From Thermococcus henrietii (GTDB taxonomy: Archaea > Methanobacteriota_B > Thermococci > Thermococcales > Thermococcaceae), in NCBI RefSeq assembly GCF_900198835.1, contig NZ_LT900021.1:1-64000 (forward strand): a stretch of DNA of 64,000 nucleotides, read 5' to 3'. Below the pieces are notes generated by a model, which made no database searches, was not told the origin of the DNA, and saw only the letters and a program-made list of their open reading frames with translations. The position numbers and the translations under genes were made by a program. Below, piece by piece: positions 1 to 9,037 of this stretch (position 1 is its first letter; each line of letters starts with the position of its first letter).

Positions 1-166
1 ACTGCTGGACTTCCTTGTTCTTCTCGTCCCTCTTCTGAATCCATGTCTGGAGCTCCTTCTCGAGCTCATCAAGTTTGGCCCTTATCTCGTTTCTCTCCTT
101 TTCAAGGGCCTCCAATTCTCTCTTGATTCTCTTAATCTCCTCTGGGTCCACTTTAACCGTTGGCAT
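1..166 (-). CDS. Coiled-coil protein, N-terminal part (runs off the window)
   Basis: The frame opens at an ATG at 164-166 on the minus strand, preceded by a purine-rich stretch, and runs out of the window at base 1. The 55 visible residues begin MPTVKVDPEEIKRIK and are almost entirely charged heptad-like sequence rich in Glu, Lys, Arg and Leu, so a long coiled coil is the safest reading. Similar coiled-coil proteins occur across Thermococcales, sometimes labelled phosphoserine phosphatase, but nothing visible here supports a catalytic role. Function unknown. Confidence 0.7.
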   Translation of the reverse strand, partial: MPTVKVDPEEIKRIKRELEALEKERNEIRAKLDELEKELQTWIQKRDEKNKEVQQ

Positions 167-287
167 CTCTCTTACCCCTCTCCCATTTTTAGAACAGCTC
201 TGTTCACTCCAAACATCTGGACTGAAAAATGCAAGACCCAATAAAAACTTTTTGGCCGAAATCGAAAAGGAGTAAAAGGGAAGTAAC

Positions 288-1133
288 TCACTTCGAGTTC
301 TCGGCCTTCTGGGGATATGGCATGAACTCCACCGTTCCCCTCTGCCTCATCGGTTGCTTGTAGAGCTCCATGAGGGCGTAAACTTCCTCGGGAACGTCGG
401 TGCTCACGTGGAGGCCGAGCTCCTTGGCGTGCTCGTAGGTAATCGGGTAGTCGTGCGTCCACCTGCCCTCCGTCAGAATCTGGGCAAGCTCCCTTGCCTT
501 CTCCTCGCCGTACCTGTCCTTGAGGAGGTTGTAGACGAAGTCGCGAACCTGCTTTATGGCCTTCTCAGCCACGTCGGCAAGGATTAGCGTCTGGTCGTCC
601 ACCTTGTCAACGCCCTTCCTCTCGACGGCCCTGACTATGCTCGGTCCCGGGTACTGGCCGAGCTGTGGGTCAACAGGGCCGAGAACCGCGTGCGGGTCCA
701 TTATTATCTTGTCCGCCGCGAGGGCTATAAGCGTTCCACCACTCATGGCATAGTGCGGGACTATCACGCGAGTCTCGGCAGGGTGGTCCTTGAGGGCCTT
801 GGCTATCTGGGTCGCCGCGAGGACGAGTCCCCCTGGAGTGTGGATTATCAGGTCAATGGGCTTGTCCTTGGGGGCCATTCTGATAGCCCTGAGGATTTCC
901 TCACTGTCTTCCATGCTGATGAAGCGGTAGAAGGGTATGCCGAAGAGCCCTATGCTCTCCTGCCTGTGAATCATCGTTATTACCGTCGAACCCCTCTTCT
1001 TGGACAGCTGTTGAAGGAGCCGTGCCCTCGCCATCTGAAGGCTCCTGTACTGCATCTGAGGCCATAGGAGCAGGTACAGGAAGAAAAGCCACCATATAAG
1101 CGAGCCGAAGAACCCACTTGCCGCGTCGCTCAT
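288..1133 (-). CDS. SDH/ClpP-fold membrane-anchored serine protease-like protein
   Basis: The 281-residue protein belongs to the serine dehydrogenase proteinase (SDH) family, which has the ClpP/crotonase fold. One membrane helix lies at about residues 8-25, followed by a basic linker. The core holds the oxyanion-type motif HTPGG (98-102) and the nucleophile candidate Ser131 in AMSGGT, then a DPHAVLGPVDPQLG segment that carries likely charge-relay His and Asp residues. The catalytic domain is probably tethered to the cytoplasmic membrane, with a role in protein turnover. A GGTG five bases before the ATG supports the start. It is transcribed away from the coiled-coil gene and toward it in the same direction, with about 120 bases between them. 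The substrate is unknown. Confidence 0.85.
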   Translation of the reverse strand: MSDAASGFFGSLIWWLFFLYLLLWPQMQYRSLQMARARLLQQLSKKRGSTVITMIHRQESIGLFGIPFYRFISMEDSEEILRAIRMAPKDKPIDLIIHTPGGLVLAATQIAKALKDHPAETRVIVPHYAMSGGTLIALAADKIIMDPHAVLGPVDPQLGQYPGPSIVRAVERKGVDKVDDQTLILADVAEKAIKQVRDFVYNLLKDRYGEEKARELAQILTEGRWTHDYPITYEHAKELGLHVSTDVPEEVYALMELYKQPMRQRGTVEFMPYPQKAENSK

Positions 1134-1180
1134 GTTATCACCTAATAGAAAAAGATGGAGGAGTATTTATAGGCTTTGGT

Positions 1181-2125
1181 TCAGCCCTTTACAACCTGGG
1201 TTCCGGTCTTCCCCTCAAGGGCCTCCACTGCTTTATCGAGCGAGGCTATGATTCCCCTCTCACCTCCCCACTCGACGAACCTTATCACAGCCAGAACCTT
1301 CGGCCCCATGCTTCCCTTTTTGAAGTGGCCTTCCTCGTAGTACTTTCTCAGCTCTCCAACGGTAACCCTCTCAAGCCACTTCTCGTCCGGCTTTCCGAAG
1401 TTTATTGCCGCGCCGTTGACGTCGGTGAGAATCATGAAGATATCGGCCTTGACCTCCTCCGCCAGCTTCTCGCCGGCCAAATCCTTGTCTATGACCGCCT
1501 CAACACCTCTAAGCTCTCCGCCCTCCTCAACAACGGGAACGCCACCGCCACCGCTCGCGATGACTATGAAGCCCTTCTCAACGAGCTCCTGGATTACGGG
1601 GGCCTCGACGTGCCCCTTGGGGTCAGGGCTCGGCACTACCCTTCTCCAGCCCCTTCCAGCATCCTCAACGACAACCCAGCCCTTCTCCTTCGCGAGTTTT
1701 TTGGCCGTCTCCTCGTCGTAGAAGGGCCCGACTGGCTTGCTCGGGTTCTGGAAGGCAGGGTCGTTTTTATCCACAAGCGTCTGGGTCACTATCGTCGCGA
1801 CTGGCCTGTCTATACCGCGCGCGCGGAGCTCGTTGATTAGGGCCTGCTGTATCATGTAGCCAATCTGCCCCTGCGTCATCGCGCCCGCGACGTCCATTGG
1901 CTGTGCGGGAATGCCGTAAACCTGCTGGCCCGCGTCCATATGGAGGAGCAGTGCACCGACCTGCGGACCGTTTCCGTGTGTTATAACGACCTCGTAGCCC
2001 CTCTCGATTATATCCGCTATCTGTCTGGCGGTTTTTCTCACGTTCTCCATCTGCTCCTCGTAGGTTCCCTTCTGACCTCGCTGGAGGATTGCGTTACCGC
2101 CAAGGGCTATGACGACTCTCTTCAT
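1181..2125 (-). CDS. arcC: Carbamate kinase
   Basis: The product of 314 residues is a carbamate kinase (amino-acid kinase fold), which converts carbamoyl phosphate and ADP to ATP and carbamate, or the reverse reaction in hyperthermophiles. It starts [13 protein letters not shown], with the N-terminal phosphate-binding GGNA motif, and has the THGNGPQVG and ASGGGGVPV loops typical of the family. The open frame extends 21 codons further upstream, but GGAGGTG sits six bases before the ATG at 2125, so this start is preferred; the earlier MLM start would overlap the ribosome binding site. It precedes the SDH gene on the same strand by about 50 bases. Confidence 0.93.
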   Translation of the reverse strand: MKRVVIALGGNAILQRGQKGTYEEQMENVRKTARQIADIIERGYEVVITHGNGPQVGALLLHMDAGQQVYGIPAQPMDVAGAMTQGQIGYMIQQALINELRARGIDRPVATIVTQTLVDKNDPAFQNPSKPVGPFYDEETAKKLAKEKGWVVVEDAGRGWRRVVPSPDPKGHVEAPVIQELVEKGFIVIASGGGGVPVVEEGGELRGVEAVIDKDLAGEKLAEEVKADIFMILTDVNGAAINFGKPDEKWLERVTVGELRKYYEEGHFKKGSMGPKVLAVIRFVEWGGERGIIASLDKAVEALEGKTGTQVVKG

Positions 2126-2267
2126 GAGCATCACCTCCTGGGATGAAGGATTCTGTGCCTGGGCATAAAAACGTTCGTTAGGCCCCAACGGTGTTCATTT
2201 GAAAAAGGTTCGGCGGGCGGGAAACTTACTTTGCAAACGTAAAGAAAAATCGCGAAAGGGCTTTCCT

Positions 2268-3530
2268 TCACAAATACCATTCCGAAAAGCTTCCGAGACC
2301 GAGCCTCTCAAGCGTCCTCATCACGCCCAGCGCTATCCCCTCGACCTCTATCCCGCCGGGGGGCTTGTAGGCGTCGCCGACGACGTAGACGTCATTTACA
2401 GGAAAGTCTTCCACAACCTGACCGCTGGCGACCCTGTTCACGGGGTTTCCGTCGAGGTAGGTCTGTATCAGAAGGATTTCGCCCTCGCTATCGAGGTTCG
2501 GGAAGATTCTGTAGATGTCCTCAATGCCCTTCCTCTGCTCGGCCTTGACGTTTTTACTTTGCAAAGCGTGGTGGAGCATTATCAGAGTGTAACCCTCTTT
2601 AGCCAGCTCCGGGCTGAGCGAGGAGGGCTCGTTGTAGCCGTTTATCCTCTCTGTGTCGAGGGTAAACACGACGGTGTTGCCTATCCTCGGCTTCCCCTTC
2701 AGGGCGACGTTATACTTTATCCCTTCGCTCGGCTTTAGAGAGTCAATGCGCTTAAGGTAATCGCTGTCGAAGTTGTCCCTCCCAATCAGCTCGACGGTCT
2801 CCTTTATCCCAATGTTAGAAACGAGAACGTCGTAGGGAAACTCCTCGCCTTCGGCGGTGATGGCCTTCTTTTCATCAACGTCGACTTCAACAACTCTCTT
2901 CCGCGTTAGAACCCTACCCCCGTTTCGCTCGACGATTCCCGCGAGTTCATCGGTTACTGCACTGCAACCGCCCCGGATAAGCCCCGGACCACCCCACTTA
3001 AGTGCCGCTTTAATTTCCCTCGCCAGCTCTCCCGCGGGAACGTCCAAGACGCTGTCGGCCCAGCCGAGGAAGCTCTTGATGAAGAGGTCAACGAACTCGT
3101 TGTCGCCTATTTTTTCCCGAATCCACTCGCGCCCGCTCATCTCGGCCTCTTCTCCCCCTGGGAGTTTGTTCCTCTTCACGTCGAGGAGCAACTTCGTCGC
3201 TTTGGCCTTCTCAGTGAAGCTTAAGTACTTCCAGCCCTCGCGGTAGTGGAAGGTCCTGCCCTCGTAGAAAATCATGCCCTTCGGGTTGGAGTTGACTATC
3301 TGGACTTTCGCGCCGAGCAGTTTTAGGAGATGAGCCAGAGGCCCGTCCTCGCCGTGCGGGAGCATGTGGAAGGCACCAGTGGAGAGGCCGAAGCCCCTGT
3401 ACGGAAGGTTCGCGAACCTGCCACCGATTCTCGGGGACTTTTCGAGAACCGTAACATCATAGCCGTTTTTGGCGAGAAATGAAGCGGTTAAAAGTCCGCC
3501 GATGCCCGAGCCTATTACCACAGCCCTCAT
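2268..3530 (-). CDS. FAD-dependent oxidoreductase of the phytoene desaturase/amine oxidase type
   Basis: The 420-residue protein opens with an ADP-binding Rossmann motif (GSGIGGLLTASFLA, residues 7-20) followed by the acidic end of the second strand (LEKSPRIGGR), as in FAD-dependent phytoene desaturase, geranylgeranyl reductase-like and NAD(P)-binding oxidoreductases. A second FAD signature is near the C-terminus (DVYVVGDAYKPPGGIEVEG). Members act on isoprenoids or other reduced substrates, but the substrate cannot be read here. No transmembrane segment is evident. A GGTG six bases before the ATG supports the start. It stands alone upstream of carbamate kinase and is divergent from RiPP locus A. 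Confidence 0.8.
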   Translation of the reverse strand: MRAVVIGSGIGGLLTASFLAKNGYDVTVLEKSPRIGGRFANLPYRGFGLSTGAFHMLPHGEDGPLAHLLKLLGAKVQIVNSNPKGMIFYEGRTFHYREGWKYLSFTEKAKATKLLLDVKRNKLPGGEEAEMSGREWIREKIGDNEFVDLFIKSFLGWADSVLDVPAGELAREIKAALKWGGPGLIRGGCSAVTDELAGIVERNGGRVLTRKRVVEVDVDEKKAITAEGEEFPYDVLVSNIGIKETVELIGRDNFDSDYLKRIDSLKPSEGIKYNVALKGKPRIGNTVVFTLDTERINGYNEPSSLSPELAKEGYTLIMLHHALQSKNVKAEQRKGIEDIYRIFPNLDSEGEILLIQTYLDGNPVNRVASGQVVEDFPVNDVYVVGDAYKPPGGIEVEGIALGVMRTLERLGLGSFSEWYL

Positions 3531-3703
3531 TCTACCACCTAAGAAGATGTCGAGATGGATATTATAAAGGGTTTGGCTGTTGCACAGCTATACAACTCTT
3601 TTACTCAGGCTTCTTTCGGGCAATTCTAATAGGAAAACATACGTTGGAATAAATTCATACTCGAAAAAAAAGAAGGAATGTTTACTTAAAATAAAGAGAA
3701 AGA

Positions 3704-3713
3704 TTTATAAATA
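3704..3713 (+). promoter_or_regulatory. Archaeal promoter (TATA box) of RiPP locus A
   Basis: A strong TATA element, TTTATAAATA, follows an A/G-rich BRE-like run (agagaaaga). Transcription should start about 25 bases downstream, near 3735, leaving a short leader with AGGAGGTGAT before the peptide gene. The 228-base gap from 3531 is very AT-rich and otherwise holds only the divergent promoter region of the FAD enzyme. Confidence 0.7.
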
Positions 3714-3758
3714 AACATTGGTCATAATATAATGCAAAAAATTTAAGGAGGTGATGAT

Positions 3759-3863
3759 ATGGAAGAGTTGATTGTACTGGAAAGGGGTTCAGCAAGTTTT
3801 GATGAACCCAACTTTTGTGGAGTTTTCTGCAATCCAGTGAAAGGAGGAGATAATCCTAATTAA
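3759..3863 (+). CDS. Candidate RiPP precursor peptide A (34 aa, two cysteines)
   Basis: This small gene encodes 34 residues, beginning MEELIVLERGSASFDEPN and ending with a core-like segment FCGVFCNPVKGGDNPN. It has a nearly perfect Shine-Dalgarno (AGGAGGTGAT) and its own strong TATA box. Two cysteines (Cys20 and Cys24) sit in a CxxxC arrangement, and the N-terminal half is acidic and leader-like. A radical SAM/SPASM enzyme with a PqqD-like N-terminus starts 75 bases downstream, followed by an ABC exporter. By analogy with sactipeptides and ranthipeptides, the Cys thiols could be crosslinked to backbone carbons. The modification and the activity are inferred; the peptide family is not one I recognise. 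Confidence 0.75.
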   Translation: MEELIVLERGSASFDEPNFCGVFCNPVKGGDNPN

Positions 3864-3880
3864 TGTGGAGGTTTAGACGT

Positions 3881-3905
3881 TGAGCTTTTTTATCTTTTTT
3901 TATTT
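3881..3905 (+). terminator. T-rich tract between precursor A and its maturase
   Basis: Two runs of T (gctttttt and tctttttttattt) follow the peptide stop codon by about 20 bases, and no stable hairpin is needed for archaeal termination at oligo-T. It would let most transcripts end after the peptide gene while some read through into the maturase, giving more substrate than enzyme. Confidence 0.6.
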
Positions 3906-3937
3906 AATCCCTTCTAATAAATAGGAGGTGATAAATA

Positions 3938-5266
3938 ATGATAGATAGTAGTAAATTTAAGGCCTCGAAGTATATTTTAGACATTCCATGTGATATAGGG
4001 GACAATAGATATATAATATTATTTAATACCCTCACTCATTCTTTAGTTGCTGTATCAGAGAAAATTTGGAAGAAACTTAGAAACGATAATCTCAAAGAAA
4101 TACCAACAGAGATTTTTGATGAATTAATAAACCTGGGATTTCTATTGCCGGAAGAATTAGATGAAAGGGAGATAGCAAGGACACGCATAAATTTATCAAA
4201 ATATAACCCAACACATATGGGAATGTTTGTAAATATGACATCAAGATGCAATCTTGCATGTCCATACTGTTATCAAGACTTAAGAAAGAATTCAAACATT
4301 AATCTAGATTTAACAGTTGAAAATTGGAACAAAATCATGAAGTTGATTTCTAAAAAAGGAGATATTCTAAAGAAGATAAGTGTTGTATTCTTCGGAGGAG
4401 AGCCCATGTTGAATTATGATACCCTGAAAGTAGCAGTAAGAGATCTAGATTCTTTAAGGGAGATAGATATTGAAACTTCTATGTCCATAATAACTAATGG
4501 AACGTTATTCTCCAAGCAAACGGGTCAAGAGCTGGCACCTTTCATAAATTCAGTTCAGATCACTCTAGACGGAATGAGGGAGACTCATGATAAGATGAGA
4601 CCATATCCCGATGGACGTGGAACATTTGATATTATCCTGAAGAATATCCTAGATAATATTGATCAATACAAAAAGAGAATCATATTGAGATCGAATATAA
4701 ATGAAAGCAATATCGCTAGTGTTAAGTCCTTATTACATTATTTAAGAGAGGAATACGGGTTACATAAGTTGTTAGGAGGGGTTGGTTTTGAATACATATT
4801 TCCAACGCAAACGTCAATACATGCAGGTGAAAGCTATAAATTAAGCCAACACATCTCAAAACTACTAATTGAAATTTACTCCTACGCTGTGGATTTGGGA
4901 TATCCAATAGGAAATCCCCTAGTACTCGGTCCATGTATGGCAAGCCATGCTTTTAGTTTTGCGGTGGATGAACAACTAAATGTATATAAATGTCCAGGCT
5001 TTTTATATTCAAACCCAGACGGATACATTGACGAAGATGGTAATCTTATCATCATGAATTCTAGATGGTATTCTTTAATAAACTTTGAGCCACCATGTGC
5101 TTTCAATTGTAAATTTGGCCCAATATGCTATGGAGGATGTAAATGGATGGCCAGTGCGTTAAAGTCTAAAATTTCTTGTAACATAGAGCACTTACAGAAT
5201 TACAGCGAATTTTTGACACTTTATGTTAAGTCAAGATACAAAAAACTTCTGGAGGGTGAACAATGA
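3938..5266 (+). CDS. Radical SAM/SPASM peptide maturase A
   Basis: This 442-residue enzyme has three parts. Residues 1-90 resemble a PqqD-like RiPP recognition element, ending in an acidic helix. The radical SAM core carries the CNLACPYC cluster (Cys104, Cys108, Cys111) and GGEP (153-156). The C-terminal SPASM domain has seven cysteines (333, 352, 387, 391, 397, 401, 414) in the expected CX3CX5CX3C layout for two auxiliary Fe-S clusters. Such enzymes install thioether or C-C crosslinks in small peptides, and the obvious substrate is the 34-aa peptide upstream. AGGAGGTGATAAAT precedes the ATG. The gene is strikingly AT-rich compared with its neighbours, which suggests transfer. It overlaps the next ABC gene by four bases. 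Confidence 0.88.
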   Translation: MIDSSKFKASKYILDIPCDIGDNRYIILFNTLTHSLVAVSEKIWKKLRNDNLKEIPTEIFDELINLGFLLPEELDEREIARTRINLSKYNPTHMGMFVNMTSRCNLACPYCYQDLRKNSNINLDLTVENWNKIMKLISKKGDILKKISVVFFGGEPMLNYDTLKVAVRDLDSLREIDIETSMSIITNGTLFSKQTGQELAPFINSVQITLDGMRETHDKMRPYPDGRGTFDIILKNILDNIDQYKKRIILRSNINESNIASVKSLLHYLREEYGLHKLLGGVGFEYIFPTQTSIHAGESYKLSQHISKLLIEIYSYAVDLGYPIGNPLVLGPCMASHAFSFAVDEQLNVYKCPGFLYSNPDGYIDEDGNLIIMNSRWYSLINFEPPCAFNCKFGPICYGGCKWMASALKSKISCNIEHLQNYSEFLTLYVKSRYKKLLEGEQ

Positions 5267-6171
5267 ACGTGATAGAAATCAACAACCTCACCAAAGTATA
5301 TCCCGATGGTACAAAGGCTAACGACGGAATTTCGATAAACGTGGGAAAGAATGAAATCGTTGGTATTATCGGTCCCAACGGAGCGGGGAAGACTACCCTT
5401 ATACGTCAGCTTTTGGGACTTCTAAGGCCTACTGAGGGCCATATTAGGGTTATGGGAAGGGACATACTGGCAAATCCGGGCATCATAAAGGAAACTCTAG
5501 CCTACGTGCCCCAATACCCTCTCAGCTTTCCATCGCTAAGGGTTGAGGAAGTTCTGGGATACGTGCTTAAAATGCGGAACGGAGACATTTCACCGGTGGA
5601 GATGAGAGAGAAGATATCTGAGGTTTTGAATCTCCTTGGACTCAATGGGGCGGCAAAGTTCTTTGGGTATCAGCTTTCCGGAGGCATGAAGAAATCACTA
5701 TTGCTGGCAATGGCACTTGTTCAGGAGCTCCCGGTTCTCGTGCTCGACGAGCCCACGAGCATGGTGGACATCGTCACAAAACACCGCCTCTGGAGTGCAA
5801 TAAGGAACTCAAACCGCGAGGGTATTCTACTCGCCAGCCACGACATGAACGAAGTCAAGGCCCTATGCGATAGGGTGTATCTCCTCGTCTACGGGAAGAT
5901 AGTCGCCTCTGGCACGCCTGCGGACATCGTCTCAATGATTAAGATGCCTACTGAAGTTCGCCTGATACCTGAACGAGCGATATCCCCCAACCTTCTGCCT
6001 AAGGAACACAAAAGGCGCGGAGACCTCTACGAAATGGCCTTTGACACGCTTGGGGATGCGCTGAAGACGGTGGAGGCAATACTCGAGAGTTCCGGCATCG
6101 CATACCTTGAGATTGAATCCCCCTCCTTCGAGAACCTCGTGATAAGCCTCATCGGGAGGGATAGAGAATGA
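5263..6171 (+). CDS. ABC transporter ATP-binding protein (RiPP locus A exporter)
   Basis: The 302-residue ATPase has Walker A GPNGAGKTT (about residues 37-45), signature LSGGMKKS and Walker B VLVLDEPTS, and a SHD switch histidine. A C-terminal extension of about 80 residues follows the nucleotide-binding domain, as in drug and bacteriocin exporters of the ABC-2 type. It overlaps both its upstream maturase and its downstream permease by four bases, so all three are probably translated together. The role is likely export of, or self-protection from, the modified peptide. The base composition is ordinary for the chromosome, unlike the maturase. Confidence 0.9.
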   Translation: MNVIEINNLTKVYPDGTKANDGISINVGKNEIVGIIGPNGAGKTTLIRQLLGLLRPTEGHIRVMGRDILANPGIIKETLAYVPQYPLSFPSLRVEEVLGYVLKMRNGDISPVEMREKISEVLNLLGLNGAAKFFGYQLSGGMKKSLLLAMALVQELPVLVLDEPTSMVDIVTKHRLWSAIRNSNREGILLASHDMNEVKALCDRVYLLVYGKIVASGTPADIVSMIKMPTEVRLIPERAISPNLLPKEHKRRGDLYEMAFDTLGDALKTVEAILESSGIAYLEIESPSFENLVISLIGRDRE

Positions 6172-6884
6172 TTCGGCCCCTAATCGGAATGGAGCTAAAG
6201 GGAATGAGGATTTACAAGACGTTCCTCCTAGTCAATCTCCTTATCATGCCGCTCGCCCTTTTGTTTATGATGATTATGAACTCCGGCTCAAGAACCCCCG
6301 AGGACATCTCATACCTCGTGAGCGGTTTCATCGTCGTTTCGCTGGTGAGCTCTTTCCTTGGAACACTGACGAACAGAGTCAGTAACATCTTTGAACCCAG
6401 CGTTCTTGAACTCTACTCGACGTTGCCACCAAAGATTTCCACAGTTATTCTTGCACAGTTCCTAACGTACTCTCTCATGGTCACTCCTCAAGTGCTAATA
6501 GGTCTCACCGTTATACTCTATTACCAAGGAGTGAGCAGGATAAACGTTCCGCTCTTAGTCCTGGCACTTTTGCTCACCTTCCTTGAACTAGGAGCATTGG
6601 CAGTCGCAATAGGAGCAAAAATAGGAAACCCCTACAAGGCAATGGCCGTTACGGGAATACTTCCCTGGCTCCTCGTGGTGTTCTCCCCTGCCTACTACCG
6701 CTCAAGCTTTCCGGCGCTCTACCTGAACCCCGTTACGCACCTTCTTTCCTGCATCCGCTCAGCGATTGGACTGCAGAGTATAAATCCCATTTCGTGGTTA
6801 GTATCGGGAGCCTTGACTGTTATTTTCGTAGTCTTGGCACTTAGAAATATCCGTTCCGGCTACATGCTTGAGAAGCCGTTTTAG
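6168..6884 (+). CDS. ABC-2 type permease (RiPP locus A exporter)
   Basis: The 238-residue protein has about six hydrophobic helices (starting around residues 17, 47, 95, 127, 157 and 208), the usual plan of an ABC-2 permease that pairs as a dimer with a separate ATPase. It starts inside the stop codon of the ATPase gene. It would form the membrane channel that exports the peptide product or protects the host. The following 70 bases to the convergent GAPOR gene are AT-rich and likely hold the terminators for both. Confidence 0.85.
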   Translation: MIRPLIGMELKGMRIYKTFLLVNLLIMPLALLFMMIMNSGSRTPEDISYLVSGFIVVSLVSSFLGTLTNRVSNIFEPSVLELYSTLPPKISTVILAQFLTYSLMVTPQVLIGLTVILYYQGVSRINVPLLVLALLLTFLELGALAVAIGAKIGNPYKAMAVTGILPWLLVVFSPAYYRSSFPALYLNPVTHLLSCIRSAIGLQSINPISWLVSGALTVIFVVLALRNIRSGYMLEKPF

Positions 6885-6953
6885 CCATTTTTCATTATTC
6901 TTCTCATCAAAATTATCTTCAAAGAACGCCAAACGGAGAAAGAGAGGATAAAA

Positions 6954-8912
6954 TCAGAGCCTCCACTCAACCCCAAGAATCTCGCTGTAGGCTTCCAGCA
7001 CTTTGCTCAGGTACTCCTTCGCAGTGCCGACCTTGTCGGCCCTGAACTTCTCGGCCCACTTTTCGTTTCCGAACTCCTCACTGCCGGCCGAAACGAGGTC
7101 AATAACGCGCATGCTGTCCCAGAAGACCGGGGTGTAGCCGGCCTTCCTTGCGTACTCGATGAGCCTCCCGATTTGCTTTTTCGCGTGCTCCTCCATGTCG
7201 ATGTTCTGGCCGTAGGCATCCATGAAGAGCGCCTTAAGCACGGGCTTCATCCAGCCCCTGTGGAAGCGACACCAGCCGACGTTGTCGTACCAGAACTCCC
7301 AGAGAGCGCTCGCTATTATCTTCTGCGCCAGCTCCTTCGGCTCAAGGAAGACGCCGAACTGGTAGAAGGTCCAGTAGCGACCCTGAATCGGGAGCGGTAT
7401 GTAGTTGCCTATCGCCCAGTACATCGTTGGCGTCATCTCGCCGTCCTCGCCGAGTGGAGTGAAGACCGCGTAGTCCTTGAAGCTCTCGCCGTACTTGAGC
7501 CTGTCCTTGAAGCGCTCGTCAAGGATTACGCTCGCCTTCCTCTTGCCGAGGCCGATTATCCTGGCTATCTCGTTCTCGCCGAAGGCCACGCGGTGGGCCA
7601 GTTCAGCAACGAGCCTGGCGTTGATTTCGCTCGCCTCGACAGGACGCTCGATTAGGGCCTCCTTCGTGAACTCCGGCTTGCCACTAAGGCCAACCTCCTC
7701 CGGCTTGAGGAGCCCGCGGTAAACGAGCTCAAGAACCCACGCGGCGGTTCCTCCGAACTCTATCGCGTCGAAGCCCATAGCATCGACGGCGTGAACGCTT
7801 ATGTCGCTCGCCCTCAGGACGATGCTTCCGCTGAGCGGACCGTTGGCCTCGTAGGGCTCGTACTCGACGTGGTGGCCGTTGCGGTACTTCTTGCAGACGA
7901 CCGGACAGGGCTCGCCACAGGTTGTCCAGTTTTTGGGCTTTATTGCTTCCTCGTTGAAGGGCTCCCAGTAGTGCTTCATTATGTTCTCGTGAATTTTTAT
8001 GCGCTCCTCCTTCGGAATGTAGGGCATCTGCCAGTTGAGTATTGGAACGAAGTCACCCTCAGCCGGATAGTTGCCTCCGAAGGTTCCACCGGTGTTGAGC
8101 TTGGGGTTGAAGCGGTACTTGGTGGTCTTCTCGCTTATGACCTCGTTGTAGGGCTTTTTGTGGACGCCCTCGACTATGCCCTTCGCCGTCCTGAAGTTCG
8201 AGATGTCCTCGCCTGGGAATTTCCTCTTCCTCGGCTTTCCACCGAAGATTATTCCTATGACGTTGTGTGCCCTGAGCAGAACGCTTCCGGAGCCACCCCT
8301 CGCGGCCCAGTCCTCGCTACCGACGAGGCGCTGGCCCTTCCTCAATGCCTGGGAGAATATAGCGCCGTAGTTGGTGTTGAGGGCAGAAGGACCGACGACA
8401 GCTATGCGGTACTCGAAGTCGAAGCGCCCTCCAAAGGTGTCTATGAGGTACTGGGTGAGGGCATAGACGCCTTCCTCGCCCTTGTAGCCCCTCCAGACCT
8501 CGATGACCTTTTCAAGCTCAATCTCGTGGAGCTCGACCCCAACGTTCTCGCCGTCGTTGTAGAGGAGAACAACGACGGGCTTCTCGGCCTTGCCCTCGAA
8601 GGTCACGAAGTCAACGCCGACGTTCTTGAAGGCGTAGGCGGCACCGCCCATCGCCGATGGAAAGAGAGTCCCGTAGAGCGGGGAGCGGAAGAAGAACATG
8701 AGCCTGTGTGCACCGGGAAGGGCCGAACCCGAGAACGGCCCCATTCCCATCACGACGACGTTTCTCGGGTCGTACGGGTCAATGCTATGGGTTTCAAGGG
8801 TCTCGTGGAGCTCAAGACCGTAATCTATGACGCCGTAAATGCCATCTTTCTCGATTTCCTCGCTTTCAACTTTGTTCTCGTTGAGCTTTATATGTATGAC
8901 AGTGAACTTCAC
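6954..8912 (-). CDS. gor: Glyceraldehyde-3-phosphate:ferredoxin oxidoreductase
   Basis: The product of 652 residues is a tungstopterin aldehyde:ferredoxin oxidoreductase family enzyme that matches the glycolytic GAPOR of Pyrococcus, which oxidises glyceraldehyde 3-phosphate to 3-phosphoglycerate with ferredoxin as acceptor. Family hallmarks are the N-terminal DPYDPRN and GPFSGS/MGGAAYAFK stretches around the pterin site, and the cysteine cluster TCGEPCPVVCKK for the 4Fe-4S centre. The GTG at 8912 is chosen: GGGGTG lies about six bases before it, and the resulting MKFTVIHIK matches the known N-terminus; a reading that adds MVA in front would start within the ribosome binding site. FBPase lies upstream in the same direction, so opposing carbon fluxes are encoded side by side. 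Confidence 0.93.
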   Translation of the reverse strand: MKFTVIHIKLNENKVESEEIEKDGIYGVIDYGLELHETLETHSIDPYDPRNVVVMGMGPFSGSALPGAHRLMFFFRSPLYGTLFPSAMGGAAYAFKNVGVDFVTFEGKAEKPVVVLLYNDGENVGVELHEIELEKVIEVWRGYKGEEGVYALTQYLIDTFGGRFDFEYRIAVVGPSALNTNYGAIFSQALRKGQRLVGSEDWAARGGSGSVLLRAHNVIGIIFGGKPRKRKFPGEDISNFRTAKGIVEGVHKKPYNEVISEKTTKYRFNPKLNTGGTFGGNYPAEGDFVPILNWQMPYIPKEERIKIHENIMKHYWEPFNEEAIKPKNWTTCGEPCPVVCKKYRNGHHVEYEPYEANGPLSGSIVLRASDISVHAVDAMGFDAIEFGGTAAWVLELVYRGLLKPEEVGLSGKPEFTKEALIERPVEASEINARLVAELAHRVAFGENEIARIIGLGKRKASVILDERFKDRLKYGESFKDYAVFTPLGEDGEMTPTMYWAIGNYIPLPIQGRYWTFYQFGVFLEPKELAQKIIASALWEFWYDNVGWCRFHRGWMKPVLKALFMDAYGQNIDMEEHAKKQIGRLIEYARKAGYTPVFWDSMRVIDLVSAGSEEFGNEKWAEKFRADKVGTAKEYLSKVLEAYSEILGVEWRL

Positions 8913-9037
8913 GGCCACCACCCCTTTGTATCACTCTAAGTGTTAGGTCTCGCCAAAAGTTAATAAGGTTTTCCAAAAACATAAGAACTAACCCAATCGA
9001 GAAAAGTTAAACGGAAATGTTAATAGAAAGGGAGGAA

